Shown here piece by piece: positions 16,821 to 25,283 of a stretch of DNA of 45,848 bases (positions are counted from its first letter, which is position 1; the number at the start of each line of letters is the position of its first letter). The notes beneath the pieces were generated by a model. That model was given only the letters and a program-made list of their open reading frames with translations, ran no database searches and was not told where the DNA came from. The DNA comes from CAZVLE01 sp964627855. GTDB taxonomy: Bacteria > Bacillota > Dethiobacteria > DTU022. A program made the position numbers and the translations under genes. The stretch is from positions 1-45,848 of the forward strand of contig CAZVLE010000104.1 in assembly GCA_964627855.1 (NCBI GenBank), given 5' to 3'.

Positions 16821-18110
16821 ATGGAAAAATTTATAGTTCAGGGCAATAAGGGGTTATCCGGGCAGGTCAAAATTAGCGGAGCAAAAAATGCTGCCGTGGC
16901 TATTTTACCGGCTGCAATTCTGACTTCGGAAACTGTTTATTTAGAGAACTTACCGGATATCATCGATGTTCGTACTTTAATTGCTATTTTGCAAAATCTC
17001 GGAGTTTCCATTCGCAGGAGGGGGCGAAACTCCCTTGAACTGAAACCTGGCAGTCTCTCGAAGATTGCACCTCCCTACGATCTTGTAAAAAAAATGCGCG
17101 CTTCCTATTACTTTATGGGTAGTCTTCTGGCTCGCTTTGGCGAGGCAGAAGTTCCTATCCCCGGAGGATGTGATCTAGGCCCAAGGCCGATTGATCAGCA
17201 TTTAAAAGGGCTTTCAGCTCTAGGGGCAAACATTCAGATTGAGCATGGAATGATCAGTCTATCAGCTGATAAACTGAAAGGGGCCAGAATTTATTTTGAT
17301 GTTGTCAGCATAGGGGCAACAGTAAACTTGATGTTGGCAGCAGCTTCCGCAGAAGGCAAGACAATTCTGGAAAATGTTGCCAAAGAACCGGAAATAGTTG
17401 ACCTTGCCAACTTTTTGAATGCTATGGGTGCTTCAATCAGAGGGGCAGGGACTGATGTAATCCGGATCGAAGGGGTTAAAAAGTTCTCAGGGGTAAGGCA
17501 CACAGTAATTCCCGATCGCATTGAAGCAGGCACTTTCATGCTTGCCGCTGCTGCTACAGGTGGTTCGGTCGTAGTAGAAGATGTGATTCCCAAACATATT
17601 GAAGCTATTACTGCCAAGCTCAGGGAAGTTGGTGCACAGGTTAAGGTAGATCCTGAAAAAATACAAGTTGAGGCAGTAAAACCGCTTAAACCCTCTGATT
17701 TAAAAACTTTACCTTACCCAGGATTTCCCACAGACCTGCAGCCTCCCGGTATGGTCTTGCTGACAGCAGCACAGGGGTTGAGCGTTGTAACAGAAAATGT
17801 ATTTGACGGACGTTACAATCATGTTGATGAGTTAAAAAGAATGGGGGCCCGGATTAAAGTAGAAGGTCGTACCGCGCTGGTTGAGGGTGGCGGTATTCTT
17901 TCTGGAGCCCCGGTTTCTGCCCCCGACCTGCGTTCAGGAGCAGCATTAATAATCGCAGCCCTGATGGCTGAAGGTGAGAGCCAGATTAATGATATAGAGC
18001 ATGTTGATCGTGGCTATGAGGATTTCGAAGGGAAGTTAATGCAGCTCGGAGCCAGGATCAAAAGAGTAAAAGAGCCTGAGCATGATCGTTCCCTCGGAAA
18101 GCTGGATTAA
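16821..18110 (+). CDS. murA: UDP-N-acetylglucosamine 1-carboxyvinyltransferase, MurA2 (MurAB) type
   Basis: MurA transfers enolpyruvate from phosphoenolpyruvate to UDP-GlcNAc, the first committed step of peptidoglycan synthesis. The 429-residue protein has the catalytic cysteine C117 (PIPGGCDLGPRPIDQH), the SGAKN start motif, IPDRIEAGTFM and YPGFPTDLQPP. Details such as RASYYFMG and DVVSIGATVNLMLAA match the MurAB/MurZ-like paralogue of Bacillus. The ATG has a CAGGGGGAAA ribosome site. It lies 51 bases after yycI and may be read with the wal operon. A second MurA is at 41791-43086. Confidence 0.95.
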   Translation: MEKFIVQGNKGLSGQVKISGAKNAAVAILPAAILTSETVYLENLPDIIDVRTLIAILQNLGVSIRRRGRNSLELKPGSLSKIAPPYDLVKKMRASYYFMGSLLARFGEAEVPIPGGCDLGPRPIDQHLKGLSALGANIQIEHGMISLSADKLKGARIYFDVVSIGATVNLMLAAASAEGKTILENVAKEPEIVDLANFLNAMGASIRGAGTDVIRIEGVKKFSGVRHTVIPDRIEAGTFMLAAAATGGSVVVEDVIPKHIEAITAKLREVGAQVKVDPEKIQVEAVKPLKPSDLKTLPYPGFPTDLQPPGMVLLTAAQGLSVVTENVFDGRYNHVDELKRMGARIKVEGRTALVEGGGILSGAPVSAPDLRSGAALIIAALMAEGESQINDIEHVDRGYEDFEGKLMQLGARIKRVKEPEHDRSLGKLD

Positions 18111-18237
18111 GGCCCTGCTAACAAACTATTTATTAATTACGATCCGGCAATCAGCTGAATTTAACCGGCGATCATGGGCATAGGTTATCAGGGGCAGTAC
18201 GTAAATCAGAATTATTTAGTTTGACGGGACACTGGTT

Positions 18238-18266
18238 TTGACTTCACTGCATCCGGGCCATACTTT
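18238..18266 (+). promoter_or_regulatory. Possible promoter for htrA
   Basis: TTGACT (18238-18243), a 17-base spacer and TACTTT (18261-18266), about 50 bases before the htrA start. The -10 is a weak match. The 207-base gap 18111-18317 has no gene. Confidence 0.3.
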
Positions 18267-18317
18267 ACCTCAGCCCAATCTTATTATAAACTTTAAAGCA
18301 AGGAGGGATTACCATTT

Positions 18318-19592
18318 ATGGTTGAACATAATGATGATTATGAAAAAAACAAAAGCCGGGGAGGCATTTGGTCTTTCATTGGCTATCTGTCCTTTGGAGT
18401 TTTAGGAGTTTTTCTCGGTGCAGTACTGATATACTGTCTCTTTTCATTTTTTCTTGTTACAGAGACAGAAGAAATTCAGCCTGAAGTGCTGCCTGAAGTA
18501 GCTGAAGTGCTTCCGGAGGTTGAAGCCATTCCGGAACCAAGAGAAGATCTGGTTGATGTGGTGGAAAAAACAATGCCTGCGGTAGTCGGTGTAGCAAGGC
18601 AAACATATATAACTCGCTTTGGTGAGCAGCATTTTGAGCAAATCGAATCGGGTTCAGGAGTTGTTATATCAAGTGATGGCTATATTGCCACCAACTATCA
18701 TGTTGTTGAAAACGCCGACAAAATTTCTGTGCTAATCCCGGGAAAAGGTCGCTATGATGCTGAATTGATTGGGATTGATACGTTAACAGACTTAGCGCTT
18801 TTAAAAATCGATGAAAACGGTCTTGTCTCAATTTCATTAGGTGATTCTGAAGAAATCAATATTGGGGAGACTGTTGTTGCCATAGGAAACCCCCTGGGCT
18901 TGCAGCAAACGGTCACAGCAGGCATTATCAGTGCTGTTGGCAGGCAGGTCCGGTTTGCCGGAAGTGAGTTTACCCATACTTTCTTACAGACTGATGCACT
19001 TATTAATCCGGGAAACAGTGGTGGACCACTTGTCAATACCAGCGGCGAGATGATTGGTATCAACACGGCAAAGGTTGCTATACTCGGTGTTGAGGGTATC
19101 GGGCTAGCTGTTCCCAGCAGAACAGTGATCCGGGTCATGGATGATATTAAGGAGTTCGGTAGAGTAATTCGCCCGCATTTTGGCTTACTTCTCGAAGACT
19201 GGCTAAATTACGAAGATGATCGGGAACCGATAATGGGAGTCAGGATCGTAGAGGTACTTCCGGACAGTGCAGCTGACCAGGCCGGCCTTTTGCCTGGGGA
19301 CATTATCGTTTCGATTGGCGATCATGATGTGCATTACATGGCACAATTGTTTGACAGCTTACTTTCATTTTATCCTGATGATACAGTCAGTGTTATCTTT
19401 TATCGAGAAGGAGAGGAACAGGAAGTAGAGGTAACATTGGGTGAGCGCCCCGAAGTGATAACCTTTCCAGATGATATTTTTGAACCTGATGATCAAGATG
19501 AGGGGTTAGAAGAAGAAGAGGAAGAAGAGATGGAAGATGATGTTGAAGAAGTGCCTGAAAATGATCATACCAGCGGGGAAGACCTGGAATAA
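18318..19592 (+). CDS. htrA: HtrA/DegP-like serine protease with one PDZ domain
   Basis: This membrane-anchored quality-control protease follows the wal operon in many Bacillota (YycK/HtrC of Bacillus). The 424-residue protein has one membrane helix (about residues 25-47), a Pro/Glu-rich linker with EVLPEV repeats (55-74), a trypsin-like domain with the triad H128, D158 and S234 (NPGNSGGPL), a PDZ domain (about 285-385) and a strongly acidic tail with seven consecutive glutamates near residue 400. The ATG is preceded by AAGGAGGGA. The acidic tail is not part of the usual family core. Confidence 0.93.
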   Translation: MVEHNDDYEKNKSRGGIWSFIGYLSFGVLGVFLGAVLIYCLFSFFLVTETEEIQPEVLPEVAEVLPEVEAIPEPREDLVDVVEKTMPAVVGVARQTYITRFGEQHFEQIESGSGVVISSDGYIATNYHVVENADKISVLIPGKGRYDAELIGIDTLTDLALLKIDENGLVSISLGDSEEINIGETVVAIGNPLGLQQTVTAGIISAVGRQVRFAGSEFTHTFLQTDALINPGNSGGPLVNTSGEMIGINTAKVAILGVEGIGLAVPSRTVIRVMDDIKEFGRVIRPHFGLLLEDWLNYEDDREPIMGVRIVEVLPDSAADQAGLLPGDIIVSIGDHDVHYMAQLFDSLLSFYPDDTVSVIFYREGEEQEVEVTLGERPEVITFPDDIFEPDDQDEGLEEEEEEEMEDDVEEVPENDHTSGEDLE

Positions 19593-19612
19593 ATTCCATG
19601 GGGGCTGAGTAA

Positions 19613-20524
19613 TTGCGCCTGCTTTTTATTTTTATCGATGGATTAGGGCTGGGAAAGTCAGAACCGGTTAATCCCTTTTATGGAATGGCTACGCCCGGCC
19701 TATCAGCCCTTTTGGATGGAAAGGATTTTGTTGCTGACTCGGCAGGGTATGGCGGTCTCAAAGCCTCCCTGCTGAGTCTTGATGCTACCCTGGGTGTAAA
19801 CGGTTTACCGCAAAGTGCTACCGGCCAGGCATCTATTTTTACAGGTATAAATGCTGCGGCATACCTGGGCGGACATTTAAACGGTTTCCCTGATCAAAAG
19901 CTGAGAAGACTGCTTGCTGTAAAAGGGATTTTTAGACAGCTAAAACGTAAAGGCTATAAGGTCACCTTTGCCAACGCATATCGCCCCCCCTTCTTCGAGC
20001 TTTTACAGCGCGGATTGCCGGGAAATCGCTATTCCTGTTCAACCCTGATTTCCTATTACGGTGGTTTGAATTTTTATGATCTTGAAGACCTTAAAACCGG
20101 CAGGGCTCTCTTCATGGATATTACTAACGATATGATAAGCAGGATGGGTTTCGAAGTTCCGCTCATTACCCCGGAAGAAGGAGCTGCACGTCTGTCTGTA
20201 ATCGCCCGTAATTATGATTTTACTTTATTTGAATACTTTCTCAGCGATCTTGCCGGGCACATGGCAGATTTATCCGAGGCCAGGCGAGTTATAGCAATCC
20301 TGGATCGCTTTTTAGGTGCACTGGTAGAAACGGTTGATTTTCGAGACACCATCCTTTTAGTTACAAGCGATCATGGCAATCTTGAAGATCTTACCACCCG
20401 TAATCATACCATGAACAAAGTTCCTGCCTTGCTGGTTGGCAATAAAAAGAAGCGTGATGAAGTAACACCGGGTTTGCGAGATATAACCAGTATATCTGAT
20501 GCTGTTTATAAAATTCTGCAGTAA
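19613..20524 (+). CDS. Uncharacterised AlkP-superfamily metalloenzyme (phosphopentomutase/phosphoglyceromutase-like)
   Basis: The 303-residue protein has a complete set of alkaline-phosphatase-superfamily residues: D9 in FIDGLG, a nucleophile S68 or T70 in LPQSATGQASIFTG, D212 and H216 in SDLAGHMAD, D253 and H254 in TSDHGN, and H265 in RNHTMNKVP. It is shorter than phosphopentomutase (about 390) or cofactor-independent phosphoglyceromutase (about 510), so the specific substrate is unknown. TTG 19613 follows GGGGGCTGAG. It begins 20 bases after htrA and is probably co-transcribed with it. Confidence 0.8.
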   Translation: MRLLFIFIDGLGLGKSEPVNPFYGMATPGLSALLDGKDFVADSAGYGGLKASLLSLDATLGVNGLPQSATGQASIFTGINAAAYLGGHLNGFPDQKLRRLLAVKGIFRQLKRKGYKVTFANAYRPPFFELLQRGLPGNRYSCSTLISYYGGLNFYDLEDLKTGRALFMDITNDMISRMGFEVPLITPEEGAARLSVIARNYDFTLFEYFLSDLAGHMADLSEARRVIAILDRFLGALVETVDFRDTILLVTSDHGNLEDLTTRNHTMNKVPALLVGNKKKRDEVTPGLRDITSISDAVYKILQ

Positions 20525-20597
20525 TCATAGAAGCGGTATGATCTTTTACGGATCTTTTATTGATGGAACTGATCAGTGTAGAAAGGAGTTAAAGATA

Positions 20598-21218
20598 TTG
20601 AATGTTGAGTCACTGACTGTAAGTATGTTTGCAACAAATTGTTACATTCTTTCATGTAGCTACACAGGAGAAGCTGTGGTTATAGATCCGGGCGCCGATG
20701 CAAAGAGAATCAGTGCTCTAATCAATGCCCGTGAACTCAGTTTGCAATTTATTATTAATACCCATGGTCATATCGATCACATTGGAGCTAATAGTGGATT
20801 AAAAGAGCTATATAAAGTTCCGATCTTGCTTCATGAAAAAGATTTAAATATTTATAATAATCCTGGTTTTGGCCTGGGGCTGATTCTGCGAAAACAACCG
20901 CAGCCGGATGATTTCATAAAGGAAGGACATGTAATTGAATTTGGCCGTAACAAGCTGACAGTTGTTGAAACTCCCGGCCACACCGGCGGAGGCATTTCTT
21001 TGCTAATTAATAATGCCGTTTTTTGTGGGGACACACTTTTTGCCGGTTCAATTGGAAGAACTGACCTGGCTGGAGGATCCTATGAACAGTTATTGAAAAG
21101 CATTCATGAGAAGTTGCTTACATTGCCTCCGGAAACTATTATTTATCCCGGACACGGACCTGAAACGACCATAAGAGACGAAACTGAGTATAATCCCTTT
21201 TTGAGAAAGGACAGTTAA
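20598..21218 (+). CDS. Metallo-beta-lactamase-fold hydrolase (glyoxalase II-like)
   Basis: The 206-residue protein has the HxHxDH metal motif (H56, H58, D60, H61 in NTHGHIDHIG), the PGHTGG histidine, the aspartate in FCGDTLFAGSIGRTD and the final YPGHGPETT histidine. This is the YqgX-type hydrolase group, similar to hydroxyacylglutathione hydrolase. The substrate in bacteria without glutathione is unclear. TTG 20598 follows AGAAAGGAG; an upstream ATG in the same frame lies inside the previous gene and is less likely. Confidence 0.88.
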   Translation: MNVESLTVSMFATNCYILSCSYTGEAVVIDPGADAKRISALINARELSLQFIINTHGHIDHIGANSGLKELYKVPILLHEKDLNIYNNPGFGLGLILRKQPQPDDFIKEGHVIEFGRNKLTVVETPGHTGGGISLLINNAVFCGDTLFAGSIGRTDLAGGSYEQLLKSIHEKLLTLPPETIIYPGHGPETTIRDETEYNPFLRKDS

Positions 21219-21458
21219 GAAATCTTTTTTTAACATTAGCAGGAATTATTTAATTGATAGAGAATACTTATCAACCGGAAAAAACCTGAAATGAAATGTT
21301 AAGTTTATACTCCCTTGGTACAGCTTAACTATCCCGGAATATAAAGCGTTCCAGTACATTTTATAATCCCCTATCAGATAGGAATCATCCTAATGTATAT
21401 TCTTCCAGGCAGTATTATAAGATGCAGAGCTTTAATAACTTAAATTTACAGGAGCAAA

Positions 21459-22466
21459 ATGGTCATCAATCCGTGGCTGCAATTCTTTGTATGCGCTGCA
21501 ATTATTGTTTTTGCCGGAACAAGACTGACTAAAAATGCTGCAGTAGTTGCAGAAAACACCGGTATTGGAACAGCCTGGGCGGGCGCAATTATGCTTCCCC
21601 TGGCTACTTCTTTACCGGAGCTGGTTACTACCCTGCGAGCTGTTTCGATTAACGCGCCTGATTTGGCCATGGGAAATATCCTTGGCAGCTGTCTCTACAA
21701 CCTGGCTCTTCTAGCGGTTATTGATTTGCTTGAGGGTCGTGGAGCTATGACCGCCCGTATCAACCAGGGCCACATCATTACTGCTTCACTCAGTATAATA
21801 ACAGTCTGTCTTGCTTCTATCGCAATGTTACGAGTTGTCTATCTGCCTATTGGCTGGGTTGGCCTGGAAACGTTACTGATCGCCCTGGTCTATCTTATGG
21901 GTAGCAGGCTTATATACAGGTATGAGCAAAAGAAAAAACCGCTGCTGTCATTGGAACATAAAGAGGAAGGACCAGAACCTGGTTCTTCGACCGGCCGGGC
22001 TATATTTCATTTCTTGCTGGCGGCACTGGCCATAGTTTTTGCCGGGGTATTATTAACCGATGCAGCCGACAGGATCGCCATAATGACCGGTCTCGGACAT
22101 ACTTTTATCGGATCTATTTTACTGGCGATAAGTACTTCTTTACCGGAAACTGTAACTACCATCACAGCTCTCAGGCTGGGTTTATTGGACATGGCAGTTG
22201 CTAACGTGTTTGGCGCGAACTTTATGAACCTGTTTATCTTATTTATTGCTGATATATTTTATCGACCTTCACCTTTACTTTATGCTGTTTCTGGCAACAA
22301 TCTGTTATCGGCAATAACTGTGATTATTTTCAGCTCGATTTTTATATTTAGCCTGGTTTACCGGTCTGAAAAAAAGGTTGTTCGCCTTGGCTATGATGCT
22401 TTGTTGATTTTGATCGGTTATTTAACGGTTGTCTACCTGCTATTTAAGTCTGGTAGTAATTTATAA
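21459..22466 (+). CDS. CaCA-family Na+(or H+)/Ca2+ exchanger
   Basis: The 335-residue membrane protein has about ten hydrophobic segments and the two inverted alpha-repeats of the cation/Ca2+ exchanger family: AGAIMLPLATSLPELVTTL (about residues 41-59) and GSILLAISTSLPETVTTI in the second half, each with the conserved SLPE core, followed by GNILGSCLYN and VFGANFMN. It probably exports Ca2+ in exchange for Na+ or H+; the coupling ion cannot be fixed from sequence. A charged cytoplasmic loop (about 155-180) separates the halves. The 240 bases upstream (21219-21458) contain only short inverted repeats. Confidence 0.9.
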   Translation: MVINPWLQFFVCAAIIVFAGTRLTKNAAVVAENTGIGTAWAGAIMLPLATSLPELVTTLRAVSINAPDLAMGNILGSCLYNLALLAVIDLLEGRGAMTARINQGHIITASLSIITVCLASIAMLRVVYLPIGWVGLETLLIALVYLMGSRLIYRYEQKKKPLLSLEHKEEGPEPGSSTGRAIFHFLLAALAIVFAGVLLTDAADRIAIMTGLGHTFIGSILLAISTSLPETVTTITALRLGLLDMAVANVFGANFMNLFILFIADIFYRPSPLLYAVSGNNLLSAITVIIFSSIFIFSLVYRSEKKVVRLGYDALLILIGYLTVVYLLFKSGSNL

Positions 22467-22481
22467 AGGTGGTGGCTAGTT

Positions 22482-23726
22482 TTGGATACTGAAAAAATAA
22501 ACTCTATGACATTAAATGATTTGCATCGTCTGGCTAAAGAGCATGAAATAAAAGGACAGTCAACGATGCGCAAGCAAGAACTGATTGATGCCTTGACTAA
22601 ATTGTTTTCTGAAAACGGTGAAGAATACAGTGCATCAGGAATGCTGGAAATTATGTCAGATGGTTTCGGTTTCCTGCGGCGTAAAAAGTACTACTTTTCG
22701 GATGATGACATCTATACTTCTGCCTCTCAAATTCGACGTTTTAACATGCGAACCGGTGATATTATTACCGGTCGTATCCGCCCGCCAAAGGATAACGAAC
22801 GCTATTATGCTCTCTTACAAGTCGAACAAATTAATGGCGAAGATCCGGAAAAGCTGGCTACCAGGCCTGGTTATACATCACTGGTGCCGATTCACCCCAA
22901 TGAATTGATTCGCATGGAAACCAAATCGCACATCATGTCTACAAGGATCATCGACCTCTTAATTCCTATTGGTAAGGGACAAAGGGGTTTAATCGTATCA
23001 CCGCCAAAAGCAGGCAAAACTATGCTTTTAAAACAATTGGCCAATAGCATATCAATAAACCATCCTGAAATTGAGTTAATTATCCTGCTTGTTGATGAAA
23101 GGCCTGAAGAAGTAACTGACATGGAACGCAGTGTCGACGCAGATGTGGTCAGTTCAACTTTTGATCAGAAACCTGAAAATCATATTCGCTTAGCAGAGCT
23201 AGTCCTGGAACGTTCTCAGCGGTTGGTAGAGCAGGGGCGAGATGTAGCCGTTTTGCTTGACAGCATTACCAGGCTAACCCGTGCTTACAACCTGGTCATA
23301 CCGCCCAGCGGTAGGACCCTTTCCGGTGGTATTGATCCAGGGGCTTTCTATAAGCCAAAACGTTTTTTTGGCGCAGCAAGAAATATTGACGGTGGCGGCA
23401 GTTTAACCGTTTTGGCGACAACTATTGTTGATACCGGCAGTAGAATGGATGATGTTGTCTATGAAGAATTTAAAGGTACCGGTAACCTGGAGTTGCACTT
23501 AGACCGCCGGATAGCAGAAAGACGAATATTCCCAGCAATTGATATCTCACGCTCTGGGACAAGACGCGAAGAATTGCTGCTCGATGAACACAAGATAGAA
23601 TTAATGTGGGCTCTACGCCGGGCCATGGGTAGCAGTACCAGTGTCGAGTTTTTGGATGCTCTTATGGACAGGCTCAGGAAAACAAAAACGAATGAAGAAT
23701 TTCTTAGTAATATGCATACAATGTAA
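22482..23726 (+). CDS. rho: Transcription termination factor Rho
   Basis: Rho is the hexameric RNA helicase that ends transcription. The 414-residue protein has the N-terminal Rho_N helical domain (MTLNDLHRLAKEHEIKGQSTMRKQELI), the cold-shock-like RNA-binding domain with GFGFLRR, Walker A SPPKAGKT, Walker B DVAVLLDSITRL and the Q- and R-loops near GGIDPGAFYKPKRFFGAARN. TTG 22482 follows AAAGGTGGTGG and comes 15 bases after the exchanger gene. rho-rpmE-prfA-prmC is the conserved Bacillota order. Confidence 0.97.
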   Translation: MDTEKINSMTLNDLHRLAKEHEIKGQSTMRKQELIDALTKLFSENGEEYSASGMLEIMSDGFGFLRRKKYYFSDDDIYTSASQIRRFNMRTGDIITGRIRPPKDNERYYALLQVEQINGEDPEKLATRPGYTSLVPIHPNELIRMETKSHIMSTRIIDLLIPIGKGQRGLIVSPPKAGKTMLLKQLANSISINHPEIELIILLVDERPEEVTDMERSVDADVVSSTFDQKPENHIRLAELVLERSQRLVEQGRDVAVLLDSITRLTRAYNLVIPPSGRTLSGGIDPGAFYKPKRFFGAARNIDGGGSLTVLATTIVDTGSRMDDVVYEEFKGTGNLELHLDRRIAERRIFPAIDISRSGTRREELLLDEHKIELMWALRRAMGSSTSVEFLDALMDRLRKTKTNEEFLSNMHTM

Positions 23727-23763
23727 GGTTTTAAACTTTGAATATTCAGTAGCCGGATGCGTA

Positions 23764-23792
23764 TTGCAGAATAGAAGGCAATATGCTATGAT
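23764..23792 (+). promoter_or_regulatory. Promoter of rpmE
   Basis: TTGCAG (23764-23769), a 17-base spacer and TATGAT (23787-23792) with an extended -10 TGC. It is 36 bases before the rpmE start. Confidence 0.6.
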
Positions 23793-23827
23793 CTGTTACT
23801 GGAAACGAGCAAAGGAGGTTGCAATCT

Positions 23828-24025
23828 ATGAAAGCGGATCTACACCCGAAATATCATTGCACCACAGTAACATGTGCTTGTGGTGAATCTTTTGAAACCG
23901 GTTCGACAAGAGAATCTCTGAAAGTTGAGATTTGTTCAAAGTGCCATCCCTTTTTTACCGGCAAGCAAAAATTTGTCGATACGGGTGGTAGGGTAGAACG
24001 TTTTAAACGAAAGTACGGTATGTAA
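23828..24025 (+). CDS. rpmE: 50S ribosomal protein bL31, zinc-binding form
   Basis: The 65-residue protein carries the four zinc ligands C16, C18, C36 and C39 and the HPFFTGKQKFVDTGGRVERFKRKY signature end, split here into HPFFTGKQKF and DTGGRVERF. ATG 23828 follows AAAGGAGGTT (23811-23820); an in-frame ATG three codons earlier (23819) overlaps that ribosome site and is rejected. A strong terminator follows six bases after the stop, so it is probably monocistronic. Confidence 0.96.
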   Translation: MKADLHPKYHCTTVTCACGESFETGSTRESLKVEICSKCHPFFTGKQKFVDTGGRVERFKRKYGM

Positions 24026-24030
24026 ACCGA

Positions 24031-24059
24031 GAGCAGAGCACAGGTGCTCTGCTCTTTTT
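24031..24059 (+). terminator. Rho-independent terminator after rpmE
   Basis: A perfect 10-bp stem GAGCAGAGCA (24031-24040)/TGCTCTGCTC (24045-24054) with loop CAGG is followed by TTTTT. Confidence 0.93.
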
Positions 24060-24205
24060 CTTAGGGTGCACCCTGCAAAAGCTACAGATCCCTCATACTC
24101 TGAAAGATGGTACGATAAGACCGGGTAGCCCGGGGTTTTCATTTTTACTTGTGGTTCATATTATTCTCCATGCTTAACTGGCAAAACAAGAGGTGGTTAC
24201 CGTTA

Positions 24206-25276
24206 ATGTTTGATAAACTCGATATAATTGAAAAGCGCTATCTTGAATTGGAAAAGCTACTTAGCGATCCACAATCATTGAATCAGCGGGATCATTGGCT
24301 TAATATGTCTCGTGAGATGGCTTCCATTACACCTGTAGTAGAACTATCCCGTCGCCTAAGAGCGATCAATAAAGAACTGGATGAGGCTGAAGAAATGCTG
24401 GATAACAGCCAGGAAGCAGATATGGTTGATTACCTGCGTTCTGAAACTGATGCACTAAGGGAAGAAAAAGAGCAGCTTGAGTCAGAGGTAAAAGAGCACT
24501 TGATACCTAAAGACCCGTATGATGATAAAAATGTCTTCATCGAAATCAGGGCCGGTACCGGTGGTGAAGAAGCAGCACTCTTTGCGGCTGATTTATTGAA
24601 AATGTATGCACGTTTCGCTGAAAAGCATAACTTTAAGGTAGAAATAGTAGATGCGCATCAAACTGATATTGGTGGTTACAAAGAAGTGATCTTAGGTGTT
24701 GAAGGCAAAGGGGCCTTCAGCCGGCTGAAGTTTGAAAGTGGTGTTCATCGTGTTCAGCGTATCCCGACGACAGAATCGAGTGGACGTATTCATACTTCGG
24801 CTGCTACAGTGGCGGTCCTGCCTGAAGTTGAAGAGGTCGAGGTAGATATTAACCCGCAGGATTTACGAATTGACACTTTTTGCTCAACCGGCCCCGGGGG
24901 ACAGAGTGTAAATACTACTCAATCAGCTGTCCGTATTACCCATGTTCCGACCGGTGTCGTTGTTAGCTGCCAGGATGAAAAATCACAGCTGCAGAATAAA
25001 GAAAAGGCACTGCGTATTTTACGTAGCCGCTTGTTAGATAAATATATTTCCGAACAAACAGCAGAGCTTGCCCAGACCCGGAAGACAATGGTGGGGAGTG
25101 GTGATCGCAGTGAACGCATCCGTACCTATAACTTTCCCCAGAACAGGGTAACAGATCACCGGATTAATTTGACTCTGCATAAACTTGACTTCATTCTGGC
25201 CGGCGATCTTGATGAAATTGTCGAAGAGCTGGCTGCCGGTGAACGCGCTAAACAGCTTGAAGAATCAGGAGCATGA
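24206..25276 (+). CDS. prfA: Peptide chain release factor 1
   Basis: RF1 reads UAA and UAG stop codons. The 356-residue protein has the GGQ motif (G231, G232, Q233 in STGPGGQSVNTT) that triggers peptide release, and the tripeptide recognition site in RVQRIPTTESSGRIHT, where PTT replaces the more common PVT or PAT. ATG 24206 is chosen for the family-like start FDKLDIIEKRY and the upstream AAGAGGTGG. prmC, which methylates the GGQ glutamine, follows directly. Confidence 0.96.
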   Translation: MFDKLDIIEKRYLELEKLLSDPQSLNQRDHWLNMSREMASITPVVELSRRLRAINKELDEAEEMLDNSQEADMVDYLRSETDALREEKEQLESEVKEHLIPKDPYDDKNVFIEIRAGTGGEEAALFAADLLKMYARFAEKHNFKVEIVDAHQTDIGGYKEVILGVEGKGAFSRLKFESGVHRVQRIPTTESSGRIHTSAATVAVLPEVEEVEVDINPQDLRIDTFCSTGPGGQSVNTTQSAVRITHVPTGVVVSCQDEKSQLQNKEKALRILRSRLLDKYISEQTAELAQTRKTMVGSGDRSERIRTYNFPQNRVTDHRINLTLHKLDFILAGDLDEIVEELAAGERAKQLEESGA

Positions 25277-25283
25277 TCCATTT

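Noticed and set aside
20499..20597. Upstream extension of the metallo-hydrolase
   Set aside because: The extension overlaps the end of the previous gene and has no ribosome site; TTG 20598 has AGAAAGGAG upstream and matches the family start.
21219..21458. Possible promoter or small RNA in the gap before the CaCA gene
   Set aside because: A TATAAT at 21362-21367 and a GTTAAG/CTTAAC repeat are present, but no matching -35 or convincing fold could be supported.
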